From Hyaloperonospora brassicae (Eukaryota; Oomycota; Peronosporomycetes; Peronosporales; Peronosporaceae): DNA of 64,000 bases. The stretch is taken from NCBI GenBank assembly GCA_947650285.1, contig CANTFL010000471.1, forward strand, positions 124,001 to 188,000, read 5' to 3'. A program made the position numbers and the translations under genes. This document shows positions 10,401 to 22,622 of the stretch, in pieces. The notes under the pieces were generated by a model, which made no database searches, was not told where the DNA came from, and worked only from the letters and a program-made list of their open reading frames with translations. Positions within the stretch are counted from its first letter, which is position 1. Each line of letters opens with the position of its first letter.

Positions 10401-13400
10401 AATAACTGCCGATTTTTTGCTAGTAGCATACGCGTAAAAATTATTAGCAATTGATTTACAAAGATAATATAATCACACACATAGGACAATACCCAGAAGT
10501 ACTTAAAGGTTACTATTTCGATAACGTTTGTATTGTGGTGCACATTAATTTGATAGACTTCTCGAATGGCAACGTCGTCACTTAGGTCGGCAATGCATAT
10601 CAGTACTATTGTAAGGTCTTTAATATTGAGTATATAGGGCTACATTAAGTATGTATAATTTGGTATCTCGACGCTTTCCAATAAAACAGCAACAAAGATC
10701 GGATTTGCATCCAACTGAAGTCAGAGCTTCATATACTTAACGAAGGCAACTCCAAATCATTTCTCGTGATTCGAAATGCGTGTCACATTTCGTCAATTCG
10801 CATATAAAAGACTTAATAGCAGCGCAGCCTTTATCCACTATACTGTAACAATACACGAGGACTGTCAGTTGCAGCTAATTTCCAGTATTGAATGAAAGGT
10901 ATGTTAAGATGCATACCTAGTGAGTGAGTTGGAGATCGAACTTAGATCTTGTATAAATGTTTCCAGATGATATTATTCCTATTGATTCAATTATCAAGCA
11001 GCTGTAGATGGTATCGAATGTAAAAAGCGAAATGAAAAACACAACACTGTCCTAGCCATCAAGATTTATCAGTATTCTAGTCGTCTACTTAGCGACGATT
11101 TGCGGCTGTAATCGATTTGGCCCACTACGTGAATACCACAAGTTATATAAAGTCGTAGTGTATATGACGTTACATTGGGTAAACCATGGTCGCACAAAAA
11201 GCAATTATAAAAATGCTCAACATTATATGGTTTTAGCCTAATGAAGCCAGACTTACGGTAAACATTATTTATTGCGACATTAGCGGATGTCATCAATAGC
11301 CGAGTATATGAATGTTCCAAAAGGACATAGACAAGGCGCTTACTATTTAGGTGGGTTGCACATAGAAGGCGTTGAAAAAGTTCCTGATTAAAATGAAAAC
11401 ACAATTTATAAATACCTCAGAACTGTTACGTGAATTTAATATTCAAACAAAAGATTTAGGAATCGTCAAGCTCGAGTACCATTGCGAATAATGCGGAGGC
11501 GCTCTATTTTACAGCCGTTTTTTGAATGAACTGTAGATTATTATCTCTTACCTATAATCGACTTGTACTTCTCCACGGGCCTATTTTTTAAGGTACAAGA
11601 TCTGACGATACCTGTATTTTCCATACCCTGTCATTTATGATTTTCATTTCTCTATTCTACCGAGATCATATATGATATCTTCCAATAATTTGCAAAACTA
11701 TGTCGTTTAATTTTAGATACAGGTCAATACTAGGCTCTTTTTTTGCCAACATATAGTTATGTTAAGACCGTCGGTACAGGGATGCTTCCGGATCGAATGC
11801 ATCTACAGTGCTGTGACTATAAATTAATAAAACCTGTACATCCTAATTTTGTAAATCTTAAGATATAACAACATTTTTAGCACTATCGACCTAAAAAAGT
11901 TTTGCAATATAACAGCAAGAACGTATAATCTATGTGAATTATTTTCTCGAAGGTATCTTCTAATAATAGTAACAAGATTTTATTTTGTGATATGTTAAGA
12001 CTTCGGTCTGCTGAAGGTATATACAAAAAATCCGATTCGCGAAAGTAGTGGTTAACTGGGATCAATCGCTATCGTTGTTTAATGAACAAAGTGTATTTGT
12101 TTTACAAATTTTTTTTAAGTATTGAAATCTAACAAATATCCCCCACCTTAATGTACAATAGTCTATCACTCAAAACTCACCCTGAACCACATTAAACTTC
12201 GGCGGAATCTGTAAACGAAGGAGCCGCAAATGCCTATACGAGCTCGTAATGACGGCTTCATTATATCCTCTTTTGATAAAAATTCGTGAAACAAGAATGG
12301 CATGCCTATCTTATCTTGAAAAAAATCTCATTTGCTTCATTTCGATATGTAAGATCTTTGACAAGTATACGGTTTAACGTATTTGGCAATCTCTATTGCG
12401 TGATTAAGTATTTGTTAAATGTTTAAAATATGCTACAAAGTGTGTTTTATCAATTATATTATTAAGTAAAGACACCAGTTGACCAGTTGCGGACTTTGCT
12501 CGAATCATATGTGCCGATATCTTATAGTTGCAACGGTTATAGCGGTAAGCCAACATGCTACCTTATAGCTTGTAAATGAATTGTAAAGTCACATCTTTTG
12601 GCAGTACGTGTTCTTTACGAGTATTTTTTACAGTTTGACACATAAGACTGTGATAATACACGCTCCTTTTTATTAACGTATCACAAGTCTCTCAAAATAC
12701 CATTAAGCGCAACCACTTTGCCAAATGAAGTTTTACTTGCTTTTGCAACCAACCTACTATTATTATCGTATTAAGGTATGCAGGCATTTAATATTTCACA
12801 CTAGTCAATGAAAAACTATTGGTTATTAAAAAAAAGAAAATAATTGCATTGTAAGCGAGGTTTAAGAAACCGATCAGCATGTTATTCTAACAAATAGAGG
12901 GTATGTCTATGTTTCGCATTATTCCCTTTCTCATCAAACATGGACATTTTTTTGCCCTACACAACAAGATTATGGCTAGAAATACTTACTACGTTCGCTT
13001 CAATATTGGGCCCATCTACGATAAAAAGGTTAACGTATAAAATGACTACGTACGCGAAAGTACGAGGTATAGTAAACTATCTTTATTTCGGATGTCTTGC
13101 GATTATAACCCGAGCTAACCACAGTCTTTTGACACAGGCTTGCTGTTGTTAGTCTGTTTAATGGACTCAAAATATACCTATATATTTTTGGATCACCGTT
13201 CAAAGAAATTAAAATTATTCGGATAACGCGTAGCTGACGCTGTAATCGTAGTCATTGTTTTACTTATAGTCCAATTACACTTATAGATGATATCATAATA
13301 TATAATGAGCTGTGGGGGAATATATAGATAGAAGCTGGATAATACAAGCGTCAACGATCTGTATATTATATAACACTTATTTTGCCTGCTTCAATTTATT

Positions 13401-15385
13401 AAGCATGTATTTGATGTCAGCTGGCCCTTCTCTCATTATTTCACGTTAGTTTTGCATACAAAGCTACGACACAATGTATTTTTATAACAACACCGAAAGT
13501 CATTTGGTTCAACCACATGTGCAATCCCGTGTGTTCAGCAGTATAACAATATTATTTTATTCATTTCTGCGTACAATATACGTTTTGCTCAGTTTAAAAT
13601 GCGTCCGTTTTGCCTATACCGCTCTACAGTTCTTCACAAACCGTAAAAATGAAGTGTATGTTAGTAGCTGATGATAACGGTGAATTGCAAGATATACGGG
13701 ATTAATACAATCATAACCGATCATGTACTAAAAATGTTAGTGCTTTTAACAGAAATTGTGCCAAGATGCTATGCGAAGATAGTGAAGATTGACGTCAGTG
13801 AATTCCTCTGAATCATAAATAATTTTTTTAAAAGTATTATATCGGCAAATATCGATAACCAAAAATGATAAATTTGGGATCAAGTAGCGCAGCATCATTT
13901 AAACAAATTATGAGGTAAACATTTGTGATGTATAATTGTTCGGCCTTTATAGAAATCCCTAGATTTTTCCGAATACGATACGTTCAGTAAAACAAATTGA
14001 TTAAAAAGTTGCTTAGATAGATACAGCATAAGCATACAGACAAATTAGTCAAAATTTACAACAAAATCAGGGTTAGCAGACGCCAAGAATAAATATTTGT
14101 ATGAAGAAATACCTAACTAGCAAAATATGATTTACTCATCATTTCTGTTTTTAAGTGCTTAAGTCAGGATTCGAAGCCGAAAGTAACGCATTGAAATTTC
14201 TGGCAGCAATCGATAATCCAGGTTGCAATAAGCATAATGTACAGATTATTCGTTATGTGTGACTCATTCAATGCCCATTCCGAATCATAATGTGCTAAAA
14301 AAGGCATAATTTTCAAGTAAAATATGCTGATGAGTGGTCAGACTGGTAAAAAAACAAATTATATACCTTGATTGTTATAAGTAATTGTGCAATCCACGCG
14401 AATCAAAGTTTTGTGGCTGACAATTAATAAGATCATGCAACGCTCGATGTAACGATTAATAAAATCGGAATTCAATTTTTTTTGGTGGAATGAATCCTCG
14501 GCAAAGCGAATATATTATATTGTAATTCAACGCCAATACAACTGTTTTTTTAACACTGTGGCGTCCGTCAGGATATTTTCTATATGTATGATTAGGCACT
14601 AAACTTTAGGATCTTTTTATTCGATATTTGCTAGCGATAAATAGTTGGATAAAGCTAGATGAATCACTGAAGGCTTAGTACAATTCATTTATTATAGATA
14701 ATACAGAAGGCTGTAAGTAAAATGTGCTAACGCGCAAATGTGGTGTTGACTGTCCTCTTTATCGTACTTTATTTTTCCGATGTATCCTACAACCAAATAT
14801 AATTGAACCCGCAATCTCCTACCTTTCTGATGAATAAGATGCGTAAACGTAAACGATGAAAATTACTTTAGAAGTAGTCGGCTTTAACATTTTTTAGATC
14901 GGTGCTGGTAAAAGCAACAAAATGCGGTATCTAGGACACAAAGGCATAACGTAATGACCCAGTAATTAATTCATGTTGATCACGATAGCTGTCACATTTG
15001 TTCCGCATTTTCTATTGCTTGGTCAACAAATTCTAGCACTTATTTTCAATACTTCCTTAACATTTATGGTAGACTAAATATACTAAGATAATAACTCTAA
15101 TATAAGGTATATTAGCAAATGCTATATACATATATATAAAAGGAAATTTGTTCGAAGAGCTAATTTGGGTCATTTAAAGCGTATTTATGAGCATTATAGT
15201 CTTTAAGCACTTTTTTACAGTTTCAACGGTGTGGTTTTAATGGTTTTCAAATATTTTAAATCCCTTAACGTATTGTGATGCAAAGATAACAAATCCTACA
15301 TCGTTGTGCACTAAAAAGAATGTACAGGAATTTTTCAAAATGCCGTATCGTTTTAGACGCTGGGTAGTCTTGCGTTTATAATGCT

Positions 15386-16299
15386 TATGTTGTAAAAATA
15401 TTCGTCAAATCGACGACAATCGAGTCGCAACGGAACAACACAGCAATCGCCGAGCGAGTCGGCGCAGTTGGGCTAGTTGTCGGTTCAATTCCATTCGCGG
15501 TTCTTCTCTTCGGGTTCAGTTGTGGATCTCGATTAATCTGAATACCTCCAACCACTCGCTATCCTTTCCAAAAGACTGCCTGAGATCAGCGTTTTCCGTT
15601 CCTCTAGCTCTGTGACCTCGTACCAATTGGTAGACGTCGGCGTTCTCACGCTTTTACAGGTCACCGAGCGCAGAATACGGCCGACTGGAAGACTTACGGT
15701 GCCTTTGATAAAACTCCCACCTGCTAGTAGTTTGACGAGTCGTTGTGAAGTGCCGTCAATTGAGTACTGGCTCACCGTGCGACGAGACTTAAATCGGTAC
15801 CGTCAATTGATTCACTGGCTCACCGTACGACGAGCCTCAAAGCGGTGCTATCTACTGGTTCACAAGATCGCCGGGCGACGAGACTTATCTTTCGTTGGAA
15901 GCGAGTAATGCTCACCCCGGACGGACTTAACTCTTGGCGCTTTCTCTCGAGACCTCTACAAGCTATGCTCCTCGAGTCTCGACATCAGGCATAATCCAGC
16001 CCACGCAGAGACTTACTTGAAAATGTACACGTGTCTTGGAATTGGAAAAATTCTGCTCTGTAATTATGATCTAGCTCTCTGATCAAGTCTTGGCTCGTCG
16101 AAGTTTAACTTGTCGAGGCTTGGTTCGTAGAATATTGGCTCGTTGCGTCTAGTCTTGTCAAGTATTACCTCGTCGAGCCAAATGTCGTCGATACTTGACT
16201 CTTCAGCTTCGATGTGCTCTTTTTGCACTTGTCGGCTTCAACAATACTATAGTCAAGCAAAAGTAGGATATACCACGTTCGAAAATTTCCTACACCACA
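15386..16299 (-). repeat. G1a 3' LTR
   Basis: It shares about 660 bp with the LTR at 21155-22072 plus a terminal block that reads TCCTACACCACA at 16288-16299. Between these, about 240 bp of U3 is unlike the other LTR and contains degenerate short repeats around TGGCTCGTCGA. The same U3 difference separates the two LTRs of G1b. The left edge is eroded: matching to G1b stops at about 15421. Confidence 0.8.
15752..15890. repeat. 47-48-bp tandem repeat in G1 LTR (about 3 units)
   Basis: Units starting CCGTCAATTGA at 15752 and about 15799 share the core CTGGCTCACCGT(G/A)CGACGAG. A third, degenerate unit follows from about 15847. All four G1 LTRs in the window contain the array (about 21522, 37660 and 43430 in the other copies). 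Confidence 0.7.
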
Positions 16300-16691
16300 A
16301 CTCCTCCGGTCGCGATACGAACCCAACGGGCGAGTGTCTCGACCAGTACTTCTTGATCCTTCCACGAATCGTCCTTATTGAGCTTGCCTTTCCCTCTTTT
16401 GCCGACCTATGGTAAGCAGTGAATCGTCGTGCTTGCTCTCTCTTACTTAGCCGGGGTTTGACGTTCTTGACTTCTGCGTTTTACACACCGCTCAGGTTCA
16501 GTGTCCGAATACGTCGGCCAGTCCAGTCAATTCCGCTGCTTGCGTTATAGTTAGTGCGGTTATCCTTTTATCTAAACTTCTAGATCCGTCCTGATCCCTT
16601 GTGAGCCTTGATGTTCTCATGCTCCACCCTGTTCCAGACAAACTTGCCTTCCAATGCTGTCAATCCGAGAGTCACCATACAGCTCTTCTAA

Positions 16692-19600
16692 TTGATTCCC
16701 GGCGCCACCGACTTATCGCTCGGTGACGTTGCTTCGTCGAGTTTTCCTAATTGTCTCAACGCCGCGGTGGGTTTGCAACGATTTCATCCTGGTCATCAAG
16801 ATTCTGCGCCGTCTGAATCGTCCGGAATGATGCCGCCGCCCTGTGATCCTTGTTCTCATGCATCTTCACCTTCAATAAGTTGCCTTGGTGATGTCTCGGA
16901 CATCGACGTTGAGAAATCAATTATTGTTGCTGATCTCTGTCTCAGGCTGAGACGTATGGACCACCAAACTCATCAGCGTGAAGTATATTTGGCTCGTATC
17001 GTTGCCCCTCTATTGGAGACGCCACGTCCACTGTTCGGTGCGTCGACGCGTCAATCCATCCGGCAAGCCATGTCAACTCATCGATTTGGTCGTCGTCGCC
17101 AGTGGGGATGCCGTTGGTCCCCTCGACCAAATGGACTCGGTAGTTCGGCTGTGAGTTGCTCTTGCGCAGTCGGAGCGGAGTGGCGCAGCGCATCGTTGAC
17201 GAATGGAAGCCGCGATCGCCGAGTCCGTCGATTTGCGCGTTCAGCTGAAGACTACCCAAGTGGAGGCCGCTACTTGGCAGGCGGCTGCGTTTAGAAAAAC
17301 CGGATTCATTGAGTCACTGAAGAAGTCTATCTTCACTATCGAGAAGGAAGCCGCTCAGCGCGCGAACCGACTTGAATAGGCGGAGCGGACTATCTACAGC
17401 TTGCATGTAGCAATCCAAGCGCGGGATCGCGAAATTTCTCGTCTTACTGGTCGACTCGCCGAGTCTCTAGCCCAACCAGCTGCTACCTGCGGAGTCGCGA
17501 CGGCATATTACCGCCAGTTGCAAGACGCCACCATGGCCATGTGTAATGGCGGTGATCATGCCTTGCGTGCTGACTGGAGACTCATCCACGATCAGCGCCG
17601 CGTGATCGTCGGCCTGCGTAACAGACCTCGGCATCATCGCGATATATATCCGCTCAATCCCACTCTCCCTACTACGGCTATCACTGGAATCGACGATCCA
17701 GGCTTCAATCCGCGTGAGATTGACTTGAACTCTGGATCGTGTCGCCTTATCGCTACGCGGTTCCCCGAAGTCATCTCACTAGGCTAGACGGCGAATTCTT
17801 GAGTGTTATCCCTTCGGACACACGCGATCGGGTCGTCATCGAGCGGTGTTTCGCCAAGCGAAGCCCGCTCTGCGCTGATATACTATGTTCCTATCGAAAG
17901 ACCGCTGGAGCTATCGTCATCGTCGCCGTCGACCGGCCCACGACTTTCTTGTCTGCAGTATGCGCCGCCTGCGTTTTCTTTGCGTGGCGAGATACCGGCC
18001 GAGAGCACATAGAGTGCACCGTCGGATCCGGTTACACCAGTCCAGTCGTCCCGCTCGTCGAGTCCGGTCTCTTCATCCGGTTAGCCGTTGTCGACTACTC
18101 CAGAACTTTGTCTTCCCAGCTCCACTGGCGGTGGTTGATCCATCGACTCAGGCTGTAGGCGTCGATATTATTCCGTCCTTTCGTCGCCTGTCACATCTTC
18201 CTGTTCGACGAATGCAACGGACTCTCATGCTCGGCGAAGTACTAAAACTGACGCTTGCCTTTCCCAGCGATTTCTCTAGGTAGTCATGTGGGCGTGCGGT
18301 CGCGTGCTCTTCGAAGTCTAGGTCGTGCTCATTACCCCACTGTGTCAACTGGATCTCGACGAGCTAATCCTCGGGTTTCTGAATCGACGTCGGTGGCCAC
18401 ATCTACATCGCCGAAGTCGGTTTATGTGTCGCAGAATGTGGTTGCCTCGGATCTTCCGTTGACTTCCGCGTCTTCCTCCTTCTCCGTGACCTCATCGTCG
18501 CTGAGCTTGGTCGACACTGCTGCGGCTCCAGTGAAGCCGGCGAAGAAGCACAAGTCGAGTCGCACGACCGCGGCTACACCCGCCAAACTCCCCGGAAACC
18601 ACTTTCGCCTGTGTCTCGCTGCGCTACGTCTCAGGATGCGCCTCGAACGGCATAGACTCGTCGATCGAGCCTGTCTACTCCTGGGGCCAGTGAAGCGCCT
18701 TAGGCCGCTGTCGTATCTTCCGTCCCCGCGTATGTGGCATCGGCACCGCCTCCCTCGCTGTGTGTGCCCCGTGCGGCACTCTTCAATCCCTGCGGTACAG
18801 GCAGTGGCGCGCGACTCGCATCATACGCCAGCAATGCGGCAGAGTCTGGACACCGCGTTTTATCATCCAGGTTCGGCCCGATGTAGGGCTTACCTTAATG
18901 CCGATCGGCCGACTCTCCGCATGGAGGACCTCCGTGGCCGGCCTGTTATCTCGGCTACTCCCGTCTTGGTAGCTGCTCTTCGAGCGATGATGGACGTGCT
19001 ATACCCGTGGTAACCCTGATAGGGTGACTCTCGGTCTTTTCCCAAACACACCTACTTCTGTGGCTGCGGCTCGTCCTCTTATTGCTCAAGCTAGAATCTC
19101 GTCTTCCAAACGGTATGTTCGGACGAGAAGTATTTGGATGCTGTCTGTGACGTCTGGGGCGATATCGGGGTTCGGTCATGATGTCGACGGCGATGAGACT
19201 GTTGATTCCCGGTCGAACGTATACGTCGCCTTGTGGAAAAGAAGTCATTGGCTTGTCGAGTTGAGCGTCTTGATGGGGATGAACCCAGGTTTGGGCTCCA
19301 TCCGGTCGACTGTTGACGTGGGCATGCTTTTCGTGCTTTGGTCGGAATGCTCCACCACTCGAAAGTGTCGTGGAGGCCTTCACCGGGTGTCCGTAATGTT
19401 CCTTAACCTTATCTTGAACGAGTCAGTTTCCGCGCGGATGCCTGACGGGACGGCTCCTGCTCTCTATACCGAGCTCTAGTTTGATCCATACGTGCCTTAT
19501 TACCCGCTTGTGAGTCACGATGGGTGCCTTCAAGTCCTGACTGGTTTGCTGAACTCGCTGCGTTGGATGTTTCTGAGCCCTGGCGGGTCTGGTAGTTGAC

Positions 19601-19865
19601 TCGGCCAGAAAGTCATCCATAAAACACTTGCTTCAGGCCACGCCATCCTGATTTCCCCGTATTCGTGCCGGCGGGTGTTACCGAGAGCGATGTGGTGTCT
19701 CGTATTGTCGAGAACGTCGATCCAAACGAACTTGATACTCCTGATATGAGCCCCACTGCACCTATTTCTGAGAATCGTCGTGGCACGCAGGTTTTTGATT
19801 CCTCGGCCGCTCAGCACTCTACTTCGCGGCCCGACGAGTTTGTGGTGACCGTCACTGACATCTAA
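16692..19865 (+). pseudogene. G1a antisense reading frame region (coiled-coil protein, broken)
   Basis: This stretch codes on the strand opposite to the LTRs, primer-binding site and chromodomain. It starts near the 3' LTR with a Ser/Pro-rich frame (16692-17294). A frame from ATG 17203 to 17787 follows (194 codons, one TAG at 17377-17379); it is strongly heptad-like, for example KKSIFTIEKEAAQRANRLE, and predicts a coiled coil. Further Ser/Pro-rich and basic segments (KPAKKHKSSR near 18550) continue in changing frames. The last segment, with VTESDVVSRIVENV, runs to a stop at 19863-19865. Frameshifts and stops are shared with G1b, so the defects predate the duplication. I do not recognise a domain. 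A gag-like structural protein or a regulator of the element are both possible. Confidence 0.55.
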
Positions 19866-20101
19866 TTTCCTTGGTTATTTCGTCGCGCGAGTACCTCGAC
19901 TCGACCAGTCGCCCCTTTAGGTAATTTATTTAAGTAACTCAGTCCCTTTCTTTCATGTACTTTGTGCAATATTGACGCAGTTGCTTTCTATCTCATCTCT
20001 GCCTGCTTGTCATCACATCGATAAGGTTGTTGGTGACAGTGGTGCGTAGGCTAGCACTATTCTGCTACCCGCGCCATCATCAACCGATTCTCTCCCTTAT
20101 T
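19866..20101. other. G1a short internal spacer
   Basis: Between the end of the antisense frame and the chromodomain fragment lie about 240 bp with no recognisable coding content, placed where pol ends and the antisense gene ends would converge. Confidence 0.4.
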
Positions 20102-20356
20102 CTACCGTAGGTAATTGTATAACAAACCACCGCACGACAGATTAGATAACGGCTTCCATGTCGGTGTGTCATAGCTTTTACACTTTACCGGGATACGACG
20201 TTGAGTCCTGCCGATGCTTGTCGAGAGTGGTAAGGCATTATCCACGATAGATTCTACCTCGTATTTACCGCTCGCTTCATCTGTCTCCCAACTATCATCT
20301 GGTAAGATTTCTTCTTCGATGAATGGTGTATGTCTCTTTTCTTCCACGAGCACCAT
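20102..20356 (-). pseudogene. G1a chromodomain fragment (C-terminal end of pol)
   Basis: The 84-codon frame holds the tail of a Gypsy integrase. It includes the acidic linker ILPDDSWETDE, then a chromodomain-like block starting YEVESIVD and continuing through SYDTPTWKPLSNLSCGGLLY. The same layout ends the pol of G2 (LLPEDSWERTLDE, FEVEKTLN, DLNCGALL). In chromoviruses this domain guides integration to marked chromatin. The conserved LVKWKGY core reads PVKCKSY here, so a key aromatic cage Trp is Cys. Nothing upstream of this point in pol is preserved. Confidence 0.75.
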
Positions 20357-20611
20357 ATCCGCCTAATTTCAATGGTTAAACAGAATGAGTGATCTCGTTC
20401 GTCGTCGTGCCCCGAACACTATCTTCAGCTTACGCTTCCACCTCACCAACTCGCTGCCCACCAAGCAAACCTTAAATTCCTATAACACCAGATTCGTGGG
20501 CATCATTTCGCAATTATACCCCATTGCCCTTAAAAGAAGCACCGTGCTGTCGGCTAGCTGTTCTAGAGACATGCTGTTGAGGAGTTGTATTATCTCATTG
20601 CTCACATACGC

Positions 20612-21082
20612 CTACTTTGCTTGGCAGGCTGACTTTCGCCTAAATGGTTGGATCCAGTGGCTCGTCTCCATTTCTTCGATGAGTAGGCACAGACCCCTAT
20701 TCTCCAGAGGTGTCTCGGCAATCGTCGTGGCCCTGGAGGTTAGCGGGGAGCGCTCACCAGGGTTCACACCTTGACCACTGTCTTCTTCTTTGTCGCGCTC
20801 ATCGGCCTGACGTCTTATAACCCCGCGAAAGATGATGACGTAGCCCACATGCAGCAAACGTTCTTCCGCTTCATGGCTGAATACATCAGCATCGTTGTCA
20901 TCAGCGTTTCCATCCTCCTCACTATCTTGGTCACTCGATTTGAAGTCGTCGAAATGAATGGCTCGATCCACCCTCGCGTCCGCATGGGTGACGATAGATG
21001 TCGCCAAACTCGACTCAGCACGCAGAGTATCCTTGGCTGTCGCCAGGGTCGTACCGCTTCCGTCTTTTGATTCGATGACCAT
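20612..21082 (-). pseudogene. G1a gag N-terminal remnant
   Basis: A 156-codon frame starts about 55 bp after the primer-binding site, in the place expected for gag. It has an acidic segment (SSDQDSEEDGNADDNDADVF) of the sort found at the start of oomycete Gypsy gag proteins. The capsid helices and zinc knuckle are missing. A further gag-like stretch with stops lies between this frame and the chromodomain. No function is likely for the present product beyond perhaps RNA packaging signals overlapping it. Confidence 0.5.
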
Positions 21083-21134
21083 GATGTGCCTTTACGGGAT
21101 TTGGTGACTGCTAAAACAATCACACACCCTAAAT

Positions 21135-21152
21135 TCCCGGGTCGCGGCGCCA
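21135..21152 (-). other. G1a primer-binding site
   Basis: Reading on the minus strand, the LTR ends in ACCACA, followed by a 2-nt spacer and TGGCGCCGCGACCCGGGA. A TGG start two bases after an LTR end is the standard arrangement for a tRNA 3'-end primer, and it fixes the element orientation. Confidence 0.75.
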
Positions 21153-21154
21153 GT

Positions 21155-22072
21155 TGTGGTATAGTAGCTTAACCGATATGCGGCAATACAGTCGCAACGT
21201 AACAACACAGCAATCGCCGAGCAAGTCGGCGTAGTTGGGCTAGTTGTCGGTTCAATTCCATTCGCGGTTCGTCTCTTCGGGTTCAGTTGTGGATCTCGAT
21301 TAATCTGAATACCTCCAACCACTCGCTATCCTTTCCAAAAGACTGCCTGAGATCAGCGTTTTCCGTTCCTCTAGCTCTGTGGTCGCGTACTAATGGGTAG
21401 ACGTCGGCGTTCTCACGCTTTTACAGGTCACCGAGCGCAGAATACGGCCGACTGGAAGACTTACGGTGCCTTTGATAAAATTCCCACCTGCTAGTAGTTT
21501 GACGAGTCGTTGTGAAGTGCCGTCAATTGAGTACTGGCTCACCGTGCGACGAGACTTAAATCGGTACCGTCAATTGATTCGCTGGCTCACCGTACGACGA
21601 GCCTCAAAGCGGTGCTATCTACTGGTTCACAAGATCGCCGGGCGACGAGACTTATCTTTCGTTGGAAGCGAGTAATGCTCACCCCGGACGGACTTAACTC
21701 TTGGCGCTTTCACTCGAGACCTCTACAAGCTATGCTTCTCGAGTCTCGACAGCAGGCATAATCCAGCCCACGCAGAGACTTACTTGAAAATGTACAAGTG
21801 TCTTGGAATTGGAAAATTCTGCTCTGTAATTATTATCTCTCATTCTCTTGTTGATTGAAAAGGACCCTCGAGTGGGTCTCCTTCATCCCCCGTCGTCATA
21901 TACGAATATTCAGTGGTATGGATAATACAACTTCTTGCTATCTCGTTGAGACTGATTTGATCGAACCTTGATTCGCCGACTTCGATGTGCTACGGCTTCT
22001 CTTGTCTGTCTCGCCGCTCCTATATTCAAGTCAAAAGTTGGATATACCACGTTCAAAACATCCTACACCACT
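21155..22072 (-). repeat. G1a 5' LTR
   Basis: This 918-bp LTR starts (minus strand) GTGGTGTAGGA at 22071, preceded by A instead of the expected T, and ends ACCACA at 21155. It carries the 47-48-bp tandem block and a patch at 21381-21397 matching the 3' LTR of G1b rather than its 5' LTR. Confidence 0.8.
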
Positions 22073-22612
22073 TAAGACTTGTTCCTAAGCCAAACGGATT
22101 GCTTCGATTTATGAATAGGACACAAAAGGCAGTAAGTGATAACTCGTGCAAGTCGGAGCTCATGGCCACTAGCGTGTGCTTCGATCAAATATAACTGACT
22201 CGCAACCTAATTGCATAGATCAGATTAAAAATAGTACTCGGTGAACTATGAATGGATAATTAAAGCACGCTAAAGATCTATTCCCATGTCGGCAACTGTA
22301 ACAAAGCTATTCGATGCGCAAAGAATATCAAGAATATTCTACACATGGTCAAAAACAAGGTTCCTACGATTCAGTATTCTTTCACTATGGAAATTGTTGC
22401 AGATATCTTCACCAAAGCTCTCGCATCTCAGCGATTTGAAAAGTTGAGGCAACAACCAGGGGTGACAAGTGCACTAGTGTTATTAAAAACCAAAACGCGT
22501 GAATACTATAGGCGTAATTTCGAAGAGATTAAGAGCAATGCCTCCTTATTGAAAACGAAAATTATCATTTCTGTCAAACGGCATGCGAAACTCGCGATAA
22601 GACCCAGTTAAA
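22072..22612 (+). pseudogene. Copia pol 3' end (RNase H C-terminus)
   Basis: Immediately after the G1a LTR, an in-frame stretch reads into PNGLLRFMNRTQKAVSDNSC and SELMATS, the RNase H region of Copia pol. After several stops, the terminal block appears with MEIVADIFTKALASQRFEKL (from about 22387), the conserved Copia C-terminus. Upstream RNase H residues are absent here; they sit on the minus strand next to G1b at about 43922-43990. The fragment thus looks like the other half of the Copia element at 43922-48892. It is broken by stops at about 22195-22290. Confidence 0.75.
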
Positions 22613-22622
22613 TAAGAGTGGA

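Larger units (their letters stand above)
5219..15385. other. About 10-kb A+T-rich tract without recognisable genes
   Basis: From about 6.4 kb onward the sequence is strongly A+T-rich (roughly two thirds by eye), with stops in all frames at near-random density. The longest frames are about 110 codons and have no recognisable domain. The first kilobase (5219-6430) is closer to normal composition. The right edge is sharp at the Gypsy LTR near 15386. I see no satellite array, RNA gene or transposon terminus, only two short local repeats near 7.3 kb. It could be an A+T-rich isochore, heavily decayed transposon sequence, or part of a specialised chromosomal region. Confidence 0.6.
15386..22072 (-). 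mobile_element. G1a: non-autonomous chromodomain Gypsy (LTR) element
   Basis: The element is bounded by LTRs at 15386-16299 and 21155-22072 and oriented on the minus strand. In element order it holds 5' LTR, primer-binding site (21135-21152), an acidic gag remnant (20612-21082), a chromodomain fragment (20102-20356), about 3.2 kb with broken frames on the opposite strand (16692-19865), and 3' LTR. Protease, reverse transcriptase, RNase H and integrase are absent, so movement would need enzymes in trans. It mirrors G1b base for base without net length change. The outer (3' LTR) end differs from that of G1b, and the inner end abuts the 3' part of a Copia element. Confidence 0.85.

Noticed and set aside
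5219..15385. Several frames of 60-111 codons in the A+T-rich tract
   Set aside because: Their number and length fit chance in A+T-rich DNA; none shows a domain, signal peptide or codon pattern, and no promoter motif precedes them.
19530..20101. Sense-strand frames inside the G1 antisense region (for example 19530-19817 minus, 18955-19383 minus)
   Set aside because: They lack conserved motifs, while the opposite strand has coherent coiled-coil and Ser/Pro-rich segments.
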